Source of the DNA: Ophiosphaerella korrae
Lineage: Eukaryota > Ascomycota > Dothideomycetes > Pleosporales > Phaeosphaeriaceae
Assembly (NCBI GenBank): GCA_028456385.1
Contig: JALNQF010000005.1
Coordinates: 496,001-560,000 of the forward strand
DNA length: 64,000 nt
Direction: 5' to 3'
In this document: piece by piece, positions 12,701-24,908 of the stretch
Numbering within the stretch: the first letter of the stretch is position 1
Layout of the letters: the number at the start of each line of letters is the position of its first letter
Made by a program: the position numbers and the translations under genes
Notes under the pieces: generated by a model
Told to the model about the DNA's origin: nothing
Databases searched by the model: none
The model's input: the letters and a program-made list of their open reading frames with translations, nothing else

Positions 12701-15700
12701 GCTTCTGCTCGACCAGAACTTGAACAACTCGACCAAACTCCTCTGTCATACTCCGGCTCTCACTAGACTTCGGATCTAGACAGGCAAGACTTGAGATGTC
12801 CAAGATTGATTCCACACCATCTGCCTCAATGTATGCAGCACACATAGCATGATTTGAAAAGAAGCCAGATAGGAAACGACAAAGGACTCGGATATATTGC
12901 CCAGTTGTTGGTCCTTTAGTAATGTCCTCTGTTTCAGTGACCTGGTCAATTGTAACGGCTCCATTAGTTGAGCTAGTCGGCGCTTGTTCATCCGCATCCT
13001 GCATAATGACATCTGTCCCAGTGGTTTCTGATTGTTGTACGACTCGAGAATGTGTCTGTGGTCCAACAAGAGCGCGACGACCGCCAGCGACGATCAACTT
13101 CTTCTCGGCATCTTCGATCCAGAGTTTAGCGCCAATGCCCTCTTGCTTGGATTTCACGGCACATAGGTGTACGACACGAGCTATCAGTTCACTCAAGCAG
13201 GAGAGAACGCGAGCCTTCAGCGGCGGGTGGTGGCGAACTAATTCGTCGAACGAATTACCAATCATAGTAGGCATTTCGGTGTCCGCGTCAAGTGCTTTGA
13301 TGTGAGCCGGGCTTTCAAAAATCTCAAAGAAGTGCTTCAATGCGGTCGAAGATTGGAACAACTTCATTCCCGACTCCGCTAAGCAGATTGCACCAAATGC
13401 GGGGGGGAGGGTTGATATCGCTTCAGCAACTGGAAGAATGCCCACAGCAAGAGATGCTCCAGGTTCACGCGCTGGATAAGTTCGGGACGCAGTGCTAACA
13501 GTTTCATCGTTGCTTTCGCTAAGAGAGTCGGGCGTCTCTACAGCTGGTTCGCCAGCGACAGTCTCGAGGAAAGCTGCACTAAGACCCGCTTCGGCTATGA
13601 CTTGATAACTCGTGGGCTCATTATGGATGAAACTTGACAGGATGGTAACAGCCGTACTCCATACCGTTGATCCATAGATGCGTGCATTAGAGAGGACAGT
13701 GCGCAAAGCATTCAGTAACTGTGTCGAATCTATCAAGTTTCGCATGAGACGATCATTATTGGCACCTGTGTGTCCCATCATGTGATTCAAGAACTTGAAA
13801 AGCCATCGAAGAGTTTGTTGATGGTAGAATGGGACTTGATAGTCTGTAACCTGTGTCTTGAACGCTTGCGGCATGCCGTTGTCCTCTTCCGCGAGCTTCT
13901 TCGCGATCTCGACCTCGTATTGCATTAAATCGGCAATGATATCAAGACCCTTCGCATTGACGAGGACCTGGAAAGCATCTCGCAAGTTGTATACAAAGGT
14001 ATCGAGAAAGTTGAGAATCTTGGGGTGATTCCGTTCCGCCTTCTCTGTGCGCAGCTTCAGAGCTTCGACAAGTATCTCAAGTAAGCCTGCGGATACCATG
14101 CTTTCGCCGGTGCGCTGCTGGTGTGCATTGGTTGGCAAAATATTAAGCAGGGAGAACAAAGCATCCCGCCATTGATCTTCCTCGAGGTCATCAGCGCCAT
14201 TGTCAGAACCAAGACTAGACACAAGCTTCCGTACTATATAAAACAGGACTCCGTGGTTAACGTTGACGCTGAGAGCCGCACATATGTCGGCCATCTTAGT
14301 CTTGTGTTTGTAAAGAGATTCTAGCGCATGTAGGATGAATGTCTGCAACTGCAGAGAAATGCCACGTTCACCATTACCAGGCGGGTGCACTAATTCAGAG
14401 AGCTGATACGCCAATTGCAAGCGGCGTGGCTCATCAGCATCTTGCTGGCCTATTTTTGTGTGGAAGTCCTTATCCCCAAACACAAAACCAGAATTAGCAA
14501 TGGCGAGCATGCGAAGAGCGATGGCGTCATCGCGCCCTGCGTTTCCGCTTGCAAGTAGTCTTGCGGTCCGTAACTTGTGCAGGAACTCATAGTGCACATT
14601 TTCAGGCAATTCGGCAAGTCCTTCCTTGATAAGCTCGTGTAAATCGCCAGTCGCAACCTTTTCAGGAGATAGCTCAAATGACTTTGGACCCGCAGCCTTG
14701 CTGCTGGGTTGTCCTGGCGTGAGACTGGGCGTATTTGGAGAGTCTGTCGAGGCTGTAGGCTGAGTCTGGCGTGGGGTACGACTTGGGCCCATATTTGATG
14801 TTCTTCGCACTGGAGTTGGTGTGGTGGGACCATCCGTGGAGGCTGGCTTTACATTGCTGTCCTCTGAGTTTGGAACCGGCTCATAATATGAAAGAGCAAT
14901 GCCACCAAATTCTTGCTTCAACGACAAATCTGACAACGAGTATAGGCCAACAAGATCTGAGGGGCTAATACGCTCTAGATCGCCTCGTCGGTCCGAAATC
15001 GCCTTGTCTTTGCCCTTGCCTGCCGGTGTTCCGAATATTGGCACCGCTGGGGTAGGACCTTTCGAGAAGGGAGAAGAAAGCTTGTGGATCTTGTCGAGGT
15101 TGATGTTGTAGTGACTGGCAAGGAGAGAGGGATGGAGACTAGTCGGGCCCAGTCGTGCACGCGCAGCATTGAAGCGCTGGGCCAGACGATGGCCTAGACG
15201 CAGCGTAGCCTTGAGAAGAGATGTAGAAGTTGAGTTGAGCAACTTGTCAAGCCGCTCACTACTCGAGTACAGACTGCGATTCCCACAGTTCTCCAGAAGC
15301 ATACGTGTGAAGTTGAGGATTTGCTCAATCAGCTCCCGGTCACCGTCCTGTGATACGTGCAGGGTATCGAGAACGGCATCCGTGGACGTCTGGTCTGAGC
15401 TTGCGTTTGCTTCGTCTGCATCGCCCTTGAGCAACAGTCGACGCAAGAAGGGTTGAGTCTGCGGTCCGTCAACCAGGCCATATTCCTGGTTGAATAGCTC
15501 GAGTATGTGGTCGAAGCGGTTCAACACGGGTATCCAGTGGTATGCGTCACCGCGGGGAAATGGCCAGTGCTTGGGAAACGAGGCGAGATGGGCTTGCATC
15601 TGGTAGAGCGGAATCGACTCTGTCGCCCGTACGAATTCGGCTATCATCGACGACTTCAACTGTAAGTGGCAATAATGCAGACAAGGAAAAGGAATAGCTT

Positions 15701-15747
15701 ACCAGAGTGGACTCATGTCGCGACGTAGCTTGCTTCTTGATCTTCAT
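3704..15747 (-). CDS. TOM1: Giant HECT-type E3 ubiquitin ligase, TOM1/HUWE1 family
   Basis: Four exons rebuilt from the sequence: 15747-15703, 15659-8144, 8093-3849 and 3798-3704, with introns of 43, 50 and 50 bp. The total is 11,901 nt, an exact multiple of three, giving 3,966 aa, close to filamentous-fungal and human HUWE1 lengths. The start (MKIKKQATSRHESTL) lies in a 45-nt first exon. Order of regions: N-terminal armadillo-like DUF908/DUF913 part (about 100-850); a UBA-like segment (about 1453-1488, EYLDRLKEAGFSES); a long acidic tract (about 2380-2440); ubiquitin-binding repeats of the LDALPEELREEVL type (about 2875-2990); and the HECT domain (about 3600-3966). The catalytic Cys is residue 3933 in HTCFN, and the protein ends GEYFGFA, the normal HECT tail. 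Family role: ubiquitination of excess ribosomal proteins, histones and other clients in nucleus and cytoplasm. The third intron interrupts the Gln codon three residues after the catalytic Cys. Confidence 0.96.
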
Positions 15748-16587
15748 GTTTGCGCCGGGCGCTCGGAAGGAAAAGCTCCCTCACATGCAGTTGATGTGTA
15801 TACTGATGGCGCAAGACCGGTAAGAGCTTTGCCGTGATACAGCCTGCAAAAGGCTGCCTCTATCAAGTGCAGCAATCGGTCTGGAGAAACTGCGCAGTAA
15901 TCGGCAAGGCGTGCTCTGCTGACTCCGAAGCGGTATGTGCACGCTTCGACCCAGGAAGTTGCGGTGGGGTAAGGACTGTGGGAGAGCGTTGTCGAAGGCA
16001 CGTTTGGGGCGGCGTGCTTGGGGCGTGGTGTGGCGCTGTCAAAAGTCACGGTGCAGGCGCGGCCTTTTAACGCTGGCAGGAGGCCTTCGGTGAGGCGAGC
16101 GAACCAAAGACTGGTTGCGAAGTATTAGATGGGGTGAGTGGGGCGGAGGTGAGAGTGGTGAAGCAGCTGCAGAGCTCAAAGTAGTTTCCCAGCACGAGCA
16201 GTTCCGTCAATGATGGCAGAAAGGTCCGAGCTTCAGGTTAAAGTGCCCGAGAGCGGCAGAGCGGCAGAGCGGCAATCACGAAAGCAACGCGCTGCGTTGC
16301 GAACGACCAAGTGATTGTAGGTAATTCTCTTTTCGTTTGGTTACGTCATTTGTTTTTAAATCGCTCCATAGGAGTGGTATGTGTTGGTCTAAAGCCTAGT
16401 GCCGTCTGTGCTACATGGGAAGTGTTCATTGCTGCGATCACGTTATGCAGGCTGTGAATCCTAAGTGATCTTAAGCCATGAAAAGTATTCGAGATTGAGA
16501 TAACTATTGTTACTAAAAATAGGACCCGCCGTTGGCAAAATAAATCATGTTGTCCAGAAATGCGACAATTCGACTATCCCACTCCAC
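15748..16587. other. Promoter region of the HECT ligase, no gene
   Basis: Sequence between the start of the ubiquitin-ligase gene (minus strand) and the stop of the BLOC1S1-like gene. It contains a short repeated stretch near 16253-16275 (gcggcagagcggcagagc) and no coding sequence I can support. It should contain the promoter of the large gene and the 3' end of the neighbour. Confidence 0.5.
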
Positions 16588-16959
16588 CTACCACTCACCC
16601 GTACCACTTGCATTTTGCTCTCCCTTCTTCCCATCCACCAACCGCATGGTTTCTTCTAGTACCAAAAGATCCCTCTCAATCATCTCTGCCCAATTTTGGA
16701 CGTCTCCTACTTCATTCAACCTCTTCGTCCCCCCGTTGAGCAGCTTCTCCCACTGTGCGCTTTCTTTTGCAAGCGCTGCTGTCTGTTTCGCAAGCTCCTT
16801 CTCTTGCTTCAAAATGGCTTCAGAGTTTGCGTGGAGGTCTGCGGTTCTTGATCGCAATTCGTTGTCGACAGATGCCCCGACGGAAGCTAGAGATGCGGTA
16901 ACAGCAGCGCGTGCCTCTGCTGTGCGGCGGGCTGCATCGGCAGACGGCGGTGATGACAT
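16588..16959 (-). CDS. BLOC1S1: BLOC-1 subunit 1 (GCN5L1/BLOS1 family)
   Basis: Single exon of 123 aa, almost the length of human BLOC1S1 (125 aa). The frame extends 38 codons upstream to another ATG, but the inner ATG at 16959 (MSSPPSADAARRTAEAR) matches the family length and has an AACATG context, so I chose it. It is a helical protein with heptad-like Ala/Leu/Glu spacing. The diagnostic C-terminal segment KRLNEVGDVQNWAEMIERDL parallels the GDVENWARSIELDM segment of animal BLOS1. Family role: a small coiled-coil subunit of the BLOC-1 complex in endosomal sorting; the animal protein is also tied to acetylation. In fungi the endosomal role is the better guess. It lies about 840 bp upstream of the HECT ligase on the same strand. 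Confidence 0.88.
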   Translation of the reverse strand: MSSPPSADAARRTAEARAAVTASLASVGASVDNELRSRTADLHANSEAILKQEKELAKQTAALAKESAQWEKLLNGGTKRLNEVGDVQNWAEMIERDLLVLEETMRLVDGKKGEQNASGTGEW

Positions 16960-18288
16960 GTTTGCTAATGGGTTTTCCTTATCTCTGATGTCGATTAGAG
17001 GCACAATAGAAGGTTTGGTTGCCAGCTGTGATAGGATAGTGTCTTGGTTTCCTGAAGCGCAGTAACAGGTCATGAGCTACTGGATCTCCGCTCCACTTCT
17101 AGCGCATGCAAGTTTATGCACTACCCAGTCTTCTTCATATCCCAGACTAATGCCCTTCACGTTGAGCTGATTGGCGCGGAAGGAGATCAAGCATTGCTTT
17201 GGAACATGTCGAATCCGCTGCATAGAGGTGTAAGGGGGGCTGCTGTGAGTGGTTGAAACCAGCGACTATCGGACTAGGTCCGATGGAGCCCTTCACATGA
17301 TGCAGTAAGGAGCTCCCCTTTTCGCAGCAGGGATTGTAGACACGTGTACGACGAACGACGAACACGTCGTCGAGGCTTAGGTATGACAAACAATCAGTGA
17401 GGGGTAAGCGTGAGCCCACACAAGTAAATGAATTAGAAAAAAGAAAAACCAAGCTCATGAGATAACCACTAACATTCATCTTGAGAACGAGGTGGATATG
17501 CTGCATCATGGTGGGTAGAAAGGAGTTTCTACCTACAAATAATGAGCAACAGCCCTGCATCACTTCAAAGCGATCCAGTATCCTCAGCGTGTTCTGGAAC
17601 GGAAAGAGCATCTACAAGAAGAATCAGACGATTTTCTAGTCCCAAAAGAGTCTTTGCTAGCATATCGTATTCAAGTTTTGCGATATACAGGAAGATGCAT
17701 AGCGCAGCACCCGATCATGAAGCGGGGCAGAAATAGACAGCAACTAAGGCAATCTTAGCCGAGGCGTGTCGCTTGCACTTGCTTTCCCCCCACCACCTCA
17801 TTCCTTAGAACCGCAGCTTATCTTTTATGCGCAATTACTAGAAATGTAATTCTTTTATATTAACTAATGAGGCGTTAATCTAATTTCCTCTAATCCAATA
17901 TCAGCCTCAGTGTCGATTCGTCTTGGCCGTTGAATACCAATGTCTCCCTCACTTCCTACACCAGCATTTACATTCAGACTTCCTCCGCTACTACCGCTTT
18001 GAGTGATCAAAGTCTGAATTAAACCTGTACCACCGGTACTAATAATATCGCTCATCCGAAACGATCCAGTCAAGTGTTGGGTGAATTTCTGGGAAGATGT
18101 CAAAGAATAATTAGCGTTCCCAAATATACCTAGATCCTCTCAAGATCTACTGTTGATGGCGCTGAGCGGTTACACAAGAGCGATGCTGCAAGAATACTGT
18201 TGACTATAGCCATAGACAGTGAAAGCACTAGTGGTGCGATCAACTCATTACTAGATATAGGTACCATTATGTCTCCCTCTTTTGAAAT
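16960..18288. other. Intergenic region, possible downstream exon only
   Basis: A minus-strand open frame at 17864-18103 (Gly/Ser-rich, MSDIISTGGTGLIQTLI) could be an extra 3' exon of the membrane-protein gene to its right, but no join could be proved. Another open frame at 17147-17611 has no coding character. Nothing else is supported. Confidence 0.4.
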
Positions 18289-19820
18289 TTATGAATTTGC
18301 TCCTCCGTGGCTGTTTTGAGCTGAGTGGGCGTCATGATTACTACTGCTTGATTCATACATCTGAGTACCATCACTGTAATCATGAGAATTATTATTCGAC
18401 ATCCCACCTTGATTGCTAGCGTGGTCAAGTGAGCGTAGTGCTACGCTCCATATACTACTAATCGCAACGGTGCTAGCGGCTTCATCGCTTTCCAGCCCGA
18501 AACTTTGGATCAACCACCTGTTAAACTGCCTCGTGGTTGTGAAAGTAATCAATTTGGTAAATATATTAGCGCTTAAATCGATACTTAGAGCAAATACACC
18601 AATCAAACGGAGTAGCAGGCTGGGCCGAAGCGTCATATTGATTCCCGCCAAGAGTATAAGGCTAGCGCGCGCAACGAAGAGTGCGACAATGAGAAGTCGA
18701 ATTCTCTTCTGTCCGTATAAGTTTTCGATCTCGGGTGCGATACCCACAATAGCAGCGTAACTTATAGTTCTCCGATGCTAAGAATTGGTGTTGGTGCTCG
18801 ACAAAGACCATCTTCCTCCTAGTTTTCAACACTTCATGCATAGAGTGTTCTTGTCTCAAACACTGATTCCACGTTCTTTTGTAAGATGCATTCTGGCTGA
18901 GATAATATCTCTGACTCATTATTCCTCGTTGTTTCTGGATCTCTGTCAGTCTTTTTATGCTTATCGTAAATTATTTTGTTGTTATAATCACTCACCGTTC
19001 CGCAATTCAATAACAGTTAAAAGCGGAATAGCAAGCAGAAATAGCGGCATAATCTTACCAAACTCTATAATTTTCGACTTGGGCGTCAACATAACTGCAG
19101 ATTTCCATCTCAGAGTAGCTGTCTGGGTCACGCCATACGTGAAGGTATACAATGCTGAGGTATAATCGAAATGGCGGAGTCGTAGTATTCGACCCATAAA
19201 AATTTCATAGGTTCATTTATCAATAAAAGCCTCTCATCATGGTCACTAGTGGTGGGTGTATCGATGATAACTGTCAGGAATCGTTGCATTTCTGATTTAG
19301 AAGGGCCGGTCTGAGCTGATCTAACTCCAAGTGAGCATACAGCCAGGCCAACACTAAGACGTATTCCACGTCTTTGGTGCTTCGTAGAGCTGGAGGATTC
19401 TCGCTGCGTACGATACGGCTAGAAAGACAAAGACAGCGAAGAGGCCAAGCAAATCGTCCTAGTTGTTGATTATATTACTGAATGACGGTATGCAGCTGAA
19501 AGGAGCCTTGCGATCGAAATCATTAGGTATCAATGTAATGATGGTTCAGATATACATCAGTAGGACGAGACGAAGTTACTAAACATTGCAACAACACGAA
19601 TCTCACGAACGATGGTATGCTCATATATATATACTGCCAGATTTCGTGCTCCTAATGACGGTCCATACATTGAAGCAAAAGATTTGAGATGATTCCTGGT
19701 TGCCGATGCGAACCATGACAAAGCGGTTACTACCCCAAGCTCATAAACCGAAAGTCTACGAAGATTAGCTGTCGCGGCTACAAGAATTGCCAAACCAACA
19801 CAGATCCGTTGATCGCTAAG
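18289..19820 (-). CDS. Multi-exon fungal integral membrane protein, model incomplete
   Basis: Coding-quality blocks in minus-strand order: 19820-19557 (LSDQRICVGLAILVAAT, then LSVYELGVVTALSWFASAT and EIRVVAMFSNFVSSY), about 19197-18996 (KIIEFGKIMPLFLLAIPLL, ending at a GTGAGT donor) and about 18782-18289 (GIAPEIENLYG, hydrophobic helices, then a Ser/Asn/His-rich tail). The first block has the layout of a family common in Pleosporales: an SDQ motif, a helix, a Trp/Phe-Ser segment, then an Arg-rich stretch before another helix. Function in that family is unknown. At least five hydrophobic helices are visible. The first exon and two junctions were not resolved, so this may be a live gene with several small introns or one that is decaying. 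Joining the blocks is inference. Confidence 0.45.
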
Positions 19821-20707
19821 TGAGATGACAAACTGGGGTCAGATTTCCATATGCTTCTCTTTGCTCAATGGCCCGACCACCGTTTGTGGAGGTATGCAGT
19901 ATTTTATCCAAATATAAAGCTGTCAATAAATTGCAAACTTGCTTTTGATAATAGGCCGTAGTGGAAAAGACTAATAAGACTCCATGATGCAACAGTTAGG
20001 GTCGGTCAGGAATATTTATGGTAGAGAATCTAAGGATCCCACGGTTATGTAAGTCATAACTAGGAAGCCGGTTAAGAACTCAAATACATGTTAGTTTATC
20101 CATGAGATTTCGAGGAAGGTAAAGAGCCTACACCTGTACCAACCATATTTGCATTAGCTTGAAGTGGTGCCAGTCATTCCCCTGAAGTTACATTCTCATA
20201 GCATGTACCGCAGTTGAATGATGTCTTGCAATGCACCATATTGACTAATACAATAAATTTTATGCTTTTGAAATGTGGCAGTAGCCTTTGTACCAGTAGC
20301 CTTGATCCCTATGTACTCCAACCTGAGCATGATTAGTAAAATCACGAAATGACGAGGTAGCGTTATGAGAGAAAGCACTGGTCGAAGTCCTCCAACATGG
20401 GGTCCGATGATTCGCTATATCTTGCCCCCGCCTTGGAAGCCTAATCGAAAGAGTACGTTATTAGCACGGGCTGTTGGTCAGGCTAGGTATTGAGGCCTAC
20501 GAACTATTGACTCTTGAGTGATCAGTGACAAATATCAATCCAAGCATCAAAAAGTTCAACTTCTGGGCCCAAAACATAGATTGACGATATATACAAATAG
20601 ACTAATAAAACAGCACAAAATTCAACACGATCCAAAAGAATAAAATGCAAAGTGACCTGTCACGCTTGCTGCCAGTCTTCTCTGGCATCTTTACAACAAC
20701 ATCCCAG
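19821..20707. other. AT-richer spacer, possible missing 5' exons
   Basis: May contain the first exon(s) of the membrane-protein gene on the minus strand. For example, a short hydrophobic open frame lies at 20196-20378, but its coding status is unclear. The right end is the 3' flank of the cutinase gene. Confidence 0.35.
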
Positions 20708-21466
20708 CTAAGCCACAATCCCCTTGGCCATCTTCTCCACTTCTTGCTTAGCGTTCCTGGCCTTGATCTTAGCCTGCGCGCCCTTAATCTTGGTAGTCAA
20801 GAATTCAACACCGTCGTCAGCGCGAACGCCATATGTCAAGTGCGCAGGCAAGACAACCAACTGGCCGACGCAAACGGCGTCGCCAACCTGGCAAATGATT
20901 TGGACTTTGTCCTTGGGGAAGTTGGGGATCTGTTCCTTGTCCTGCTGCTTTTGGGTGTCGCCGTAGAGGACGACGCCGGCAATGCGGTCTTGAACGTTGG
21001 CAGGCAACTCTTCGATGGCGCGATGGTTGACGGCTGCGCCCTGGGAGTAGCCACCGGCTACGATGACTGAGTTAGGGCACTTGGTTGCCATGGCGGTGAG
21101 GGTGTCTTGCATCAACTTCTTGGAAATGGCGTCAGTGCCGCCAGGAAGGACGTTGGTGCTGATGAGGGCGGCATAGTCGATTCCTTCTGTGGCGACAGCG
21201 TCGTTGCCAAAGTTCTTCTTCAGACCGTCTGATGTGGGAGGTCCGACGATAATTCCCTGTTACAGTCAGTTATGGAAGAATCTTTAGGATTTTGAGGAAT
21301 TTACCATGTTGCCAATTTCAGTAGAACCACGTGCCCAGGCAAAGAGAACATCTCGGCAACCTCCCTCACTGAATTCCTTGGATGTGGTACGGGTCTGGCG
21401 AACCTCCACGGGTCCTGCGGCAGCGAAGCCGGCGAGGAGTGAGATGAGTATCGACTGGGCGTACAT
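20708..21466 (-). CDS. Secreted cutinase (alpha/beta-hydrolase, carboxylic ester hydrolase)
   Basis: Two exons, 21466-21305 and 21256-20708, with a 48-bp intron; 236 aa. A signal peptide of about 17 residues (MYAQSILISLLAGFAAAG) points to secretion. The catalytic triad is complete: Ser125 in GGYSQG, Asp180 in CQVGDAVC and His193 in PAHLTYG. Four cysteines (37, 114, 176, 183) match the two disulphides of fungal cutinases. The oxyanion-side motif ARGSTEIGNMG spans the splice junction, which confirms the intron. Family role: hydrolysis of cutin polyester and of other short esters outside the cell. Length is somewhat above the classic Fusarium enzyme, with a Lys/Ala-rich C-terminal extension. It may serve in plant-surface colonisation or saprotrophy. 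Cutinases are usually induced by cutin monomers and repressed by glucose, but I saw no proven operator. Confidence 0.95.
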
Positions 21467-23132
21467 GTTATCAGATGTGTTGAGAAAGTGTTGGATGATA
21501 TAGCGATTGGATACAAGGGGTTGGTTGGTCCGGCCGGGTGAATGAATGAATATGAAGAAGTGAAGTGAACTACTGCAGTGGTTTCTTTGATACTTGCGAA
21601 CCGTCTGGCCTTATATTTCAATTTGCTTGCCATGGAGCCCTGTCAATCTCTAATGATCCTTGGTCCCAAAAAAGCAGCGCGTATCGACCCAGTTGCCCAA
21701 GCCACAGTCCAAGGCCGCGCCAAGTGAATGAAAACATCAGATACGATCTACGGTCTGGAGAAATCAGGAAAACTTGAGATGTGAACCGAGGATGCTGTAT
21801 GGCAAAAACGCAATTGATTGGTCGTCTTCGGCGAGGAGATACGTCGTGCGGGACTTCATTAATGCATGCATGGGGTAGTGAATCAGATACATATCTCTGT
21901 TGAAGGAACATCCCAGCATTCTCGATGCGCGAACAGGTCTCCAACAAATGCTCCGCGTCTGTTCGCCTAAAGTGAGTGCTTTTAGCTCCCGAAAATGTGC
22001 TAACCACGCCAAGTTATGTTGCCCCGACTGACTCAATTATGCGTTAGGACGTTTGTTCTTTAGTATCCTGGTCCATTTGTAACGGGAGAGTACCAATCGC
22101 TGGGTTGAGCCCGGCAAGCTAGGCATGCATTTGTTGTGCCTCGGTGCACCTCAAGCTGTAGACTTTACGATTGGTCGAAACTATTCAATAGAGAACTGTC
22201 AGTTGTCTGAACTTGACAGTACACCAATACCAAGGTCTCAGGGCGGCCGACATGATGCGAAGTGCCGTTTGGCGTGCCGGATTTTCAGAGTAGAATTTCG
22301 CCGCAAAAGTAAACATTACCGAAACTACTTTTTGGGAACCCTACTGCGCCCTAAGGCAAAACGGAAATAATGCGTACCTGAGAAGATGTGCATATAAGCT
22401 TTCTGCTATGAATACGGTGTTCATAGTGACGCCAAGCAATCGGGATCTATCTGCCGGGTCTCTATTCATAGCGTGCAACGCCATGGCCGTTTCATGCCCT
22501 GATGTGGCGCTAAAAGTAATAAGCTAATGCTAGTGCAAATGCTAAACGCCCGCAACGTGATCGCATGAAGGTTCATCGTTGTTCACTGTAACAGCAAAGG
22601 TGTGCAGCCCCATAACTTTGTACCCGTAGTTCCATGGCCCCACAACCGGCACAAGACCGTCTACCGGTATGGGAATTCCATGACGACCCATGGGGTGATC
22701 TGTGGGTGCCCGAAAAAGCAATATTCTCAAACAAAGCCCACTAATTGCGTCCTGTGAGCATTGTTCCAGGTCGGGCAGAGAGGTGTCGACTTTGTCAGGC
22801 AGTCATCAAATCTTGAAACTTGCGTCGAGTCGTCGATAACAGCGGGCTGACCACCTCAGCACGCAGGCCGTAATGAGGAAGATATGGATGCCGAGGTAAT
22901 GACATACGCAGTACGAAGAAGGTCCGGCCGTGCCGTAGATCGTCAGGTAGATGTTAATTACTTTGCTGAGGGGTAGGAAAGACCCTTGCATCCTGTTACC
23001 ACACCTAGAACCTGAGATTGCAACGCCTGCATCATGTCCCAACCCATTCCAAGATACCTCGGCCCAGTGTCAGTTGGCGATACTGAGGACAACATGATGC
23101 TTCTTTGCAAATTGCGGTCGTTACCAAAAAGC
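21467..23132. other. Cutinase upstream region and spacer without supported gene
   Basis: The left part is the promoter side of the cutinase gene. A minus-strand frame at 22542-22730 reads smoothly (PVVGPWNYGYKVMGLHTF), but has no linked exons or known motif, so it is not called. Nothing else is supported. Confidence 0.4.
21611..21616 (-). promoter_or_regulatory. Possible TATA element of the cutinase gene
   Basis: ATATAA on the minus strand, about 145 bp upstream of the cutinase ATG. It is positioned plausibly for a TATA box, with the leader in between, but there is no independent evidence for its use. Confidence 0.3.
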
Positions 23133-24180
23133 CTATTGAAAATCGAGGTTATTCTCGGTAAGATTCCTCAGACTCATATCTCTCAGTGGATCTTCTCCGT
23201 CGTAATTGTGCATCGCCCTTTCTCTGTGAGACACCTTTGTAATGTTGTGTTTGTTGCTTCCAATTTCCGGGTCGCCATATTTCTCTGTGTAATCTTCGAG
23301 GCGATTCGACCAGTTCCAGGGGTCTTCAACGGTCTCTTTGTATAAGTCTTCCTCGGTACGCGACTCTCCCACCTCCAAGAGCTCGGAAGTCCCAGAAATA
23401 CCTCTGCTCGTCTCGAAATTAGCTTTCTCGAAGCATGCAGTAGCATGGGAGATCCGAGATCTGGCTTTATCGTCATTAGTGAACGTGGAAACGTTCTGGT
23501 TCCATTTAAAAAAAAACTAGTGATGACAACTAGAGCATTAGGAAACATGGTGTTAGCTTTTATCTCCTCGCCGCGGTCGGGTGCGGCGAGGGCTCGTAGG
23601 GGAGCGGAACCTATCAGCTCACAAAGATCTAGGCCCCTATCGTAGCCAGGACCTGAGCATGTCAATTACCACATGGCTATATCTGACAGACACCTTACCA
23701 ACAAAGTCGCTCAGTCCAACCCGGTTAAGCCATAAGCTAAGCGTACTCATGATCGCCCACATCTCCCTGAGGGCATTGCCCTTTGTCTTGTCTAGTGCTG
23801 CGTCGAAGGCAAGTAGCTAGCGCTGTTAGTGCGCGACGCAATATTTGCACGCTCTAAACGATAGCATACTAGATTCTGTGCTAACTCCCCCAGTCCTTCG
23901 TTATGAAATTTGGATGGAAGTTCCGTTTCAAAAGAATCCGGATTACAGTATTTTGGGATGTTCCCGCAGTTAGTATAAATTTTGAAGCCCTCCCAGAGCA
24001 TGTTACATTTCCACGTTGGATAATTCTTCGCCAGCTCATAAATAATACCGCTCTTTTTACCTTGGGCAAGACCGGCTTGAGCTTTCTGCAGCAGCTCGTC
24101 TTCATCCAGCCAGTCTTCGGCTCCGCCATTTTCGATCTCGTAATAGAAGGGCGCGGCACGCATACGTATTTGTATGTTGG
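23133..24180 (-). CDS. Unrecognised multi-exon gene with a probable frameshift
   Basis: Three consecutive blocks join with good splice signals: a block ending at 23870 (ELAQNL), intron 23817-23869 with a CTAAC branch site, exon 23816-23699 (LLAFDAALDKTKGNALREMW), intron 23653-23698, and a last exon 23652-23133. In the last exon the reading frame is clear before the T9 tract (minus strand; A9 at 23508-23516) and clear again after it in another frame (FKWNQNVSTFTNDDKARSR, then TEEDLYKETVEDPWNWS) to the stop at 23133. One extra T would restore a single frame. So there is either a 1-bp deletion, a sequencing error or an unusual intron. The 5' end was not resolved: the best intron upstream (49 bp, GTATGT...CACAG) joins out of frame. 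One weak hydrophobic helix is present. I do not recognise the family. Confidence 0.45.
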
Positions 24181-24908
24181 GATTGTGGCCGCCTGTGAGG
24201 CGTAAGTCACTTTATGCCAGATGTGAGTGCCAAACACATACAGGGCGTATCTCATGCTTGTTCTCGGACGAAGTAGACCTGCTAGCATCTTGCTCTTGAA
24301 TTTTGGGTTGCAGTACTCGGGCTCCAGCCCGACTTTCGCCTTTTTATTATGATAGGCATTGTTGCCAAGACACGTTTTTGGATGCGAGAATATGTGGAAA
24401 GCAATGTCAGAAGGTGAGGTTGGGCTTAAATGACATCACTGGCCAATGCTTCGCTGCGACTAACACGCGCTCACGTGAACCCCCGCCCGTTGAAACACCT
24501 CACTTCAGTTCCATAGTTGAACTTCATGCGGTGTTAATCATTGTATTATGAGTATACGGCTAGATACCCTGGATGAATTATATTGCCAGCATCACACAGC
24601 ATGCATCAATGGAGTATGCTAGACGCAACACGATTAAACTGAATGCAACATCTCGCGGCATGTCTCATACGTCAACAATCACTGATTCGACCATGTAAAA
24701 GATGGCTACTCTAAGATCTACCACGGCCTACACAGTCCGCAACAGAGAAGAATCCTTCCAGGAAAAGAATATATCCAAACCGCGCTTTCCGTCGGATAAA
24801 ATGGGACCGAACAAGGTCCCACCAAGCATCCGCATAGTCATCACAGCACAAGATGTCGGTATGTACCAGTAAACCCAAAATTTCCACTCCCTTTTCCCCT
24901 CCACCACC
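24181..24908. other. 5' part of the neighbouring gene and GNAT promoter, nothing firm
   Basis: A short minus-strand open frame near 24200-24288 (MLAGLLRPRTSMRYA) could be a first exon of the gene at 23133-24180. The rest is the promoter side of the acetyltransferase gene that starts at 24909. Confidence 0.35.

Noticed and set aside
17147..17611. 154-aa minus-strand open frame with Cys-rich stretches
   Set aside because: Poor composition, no motif, no start context and no linked exon.
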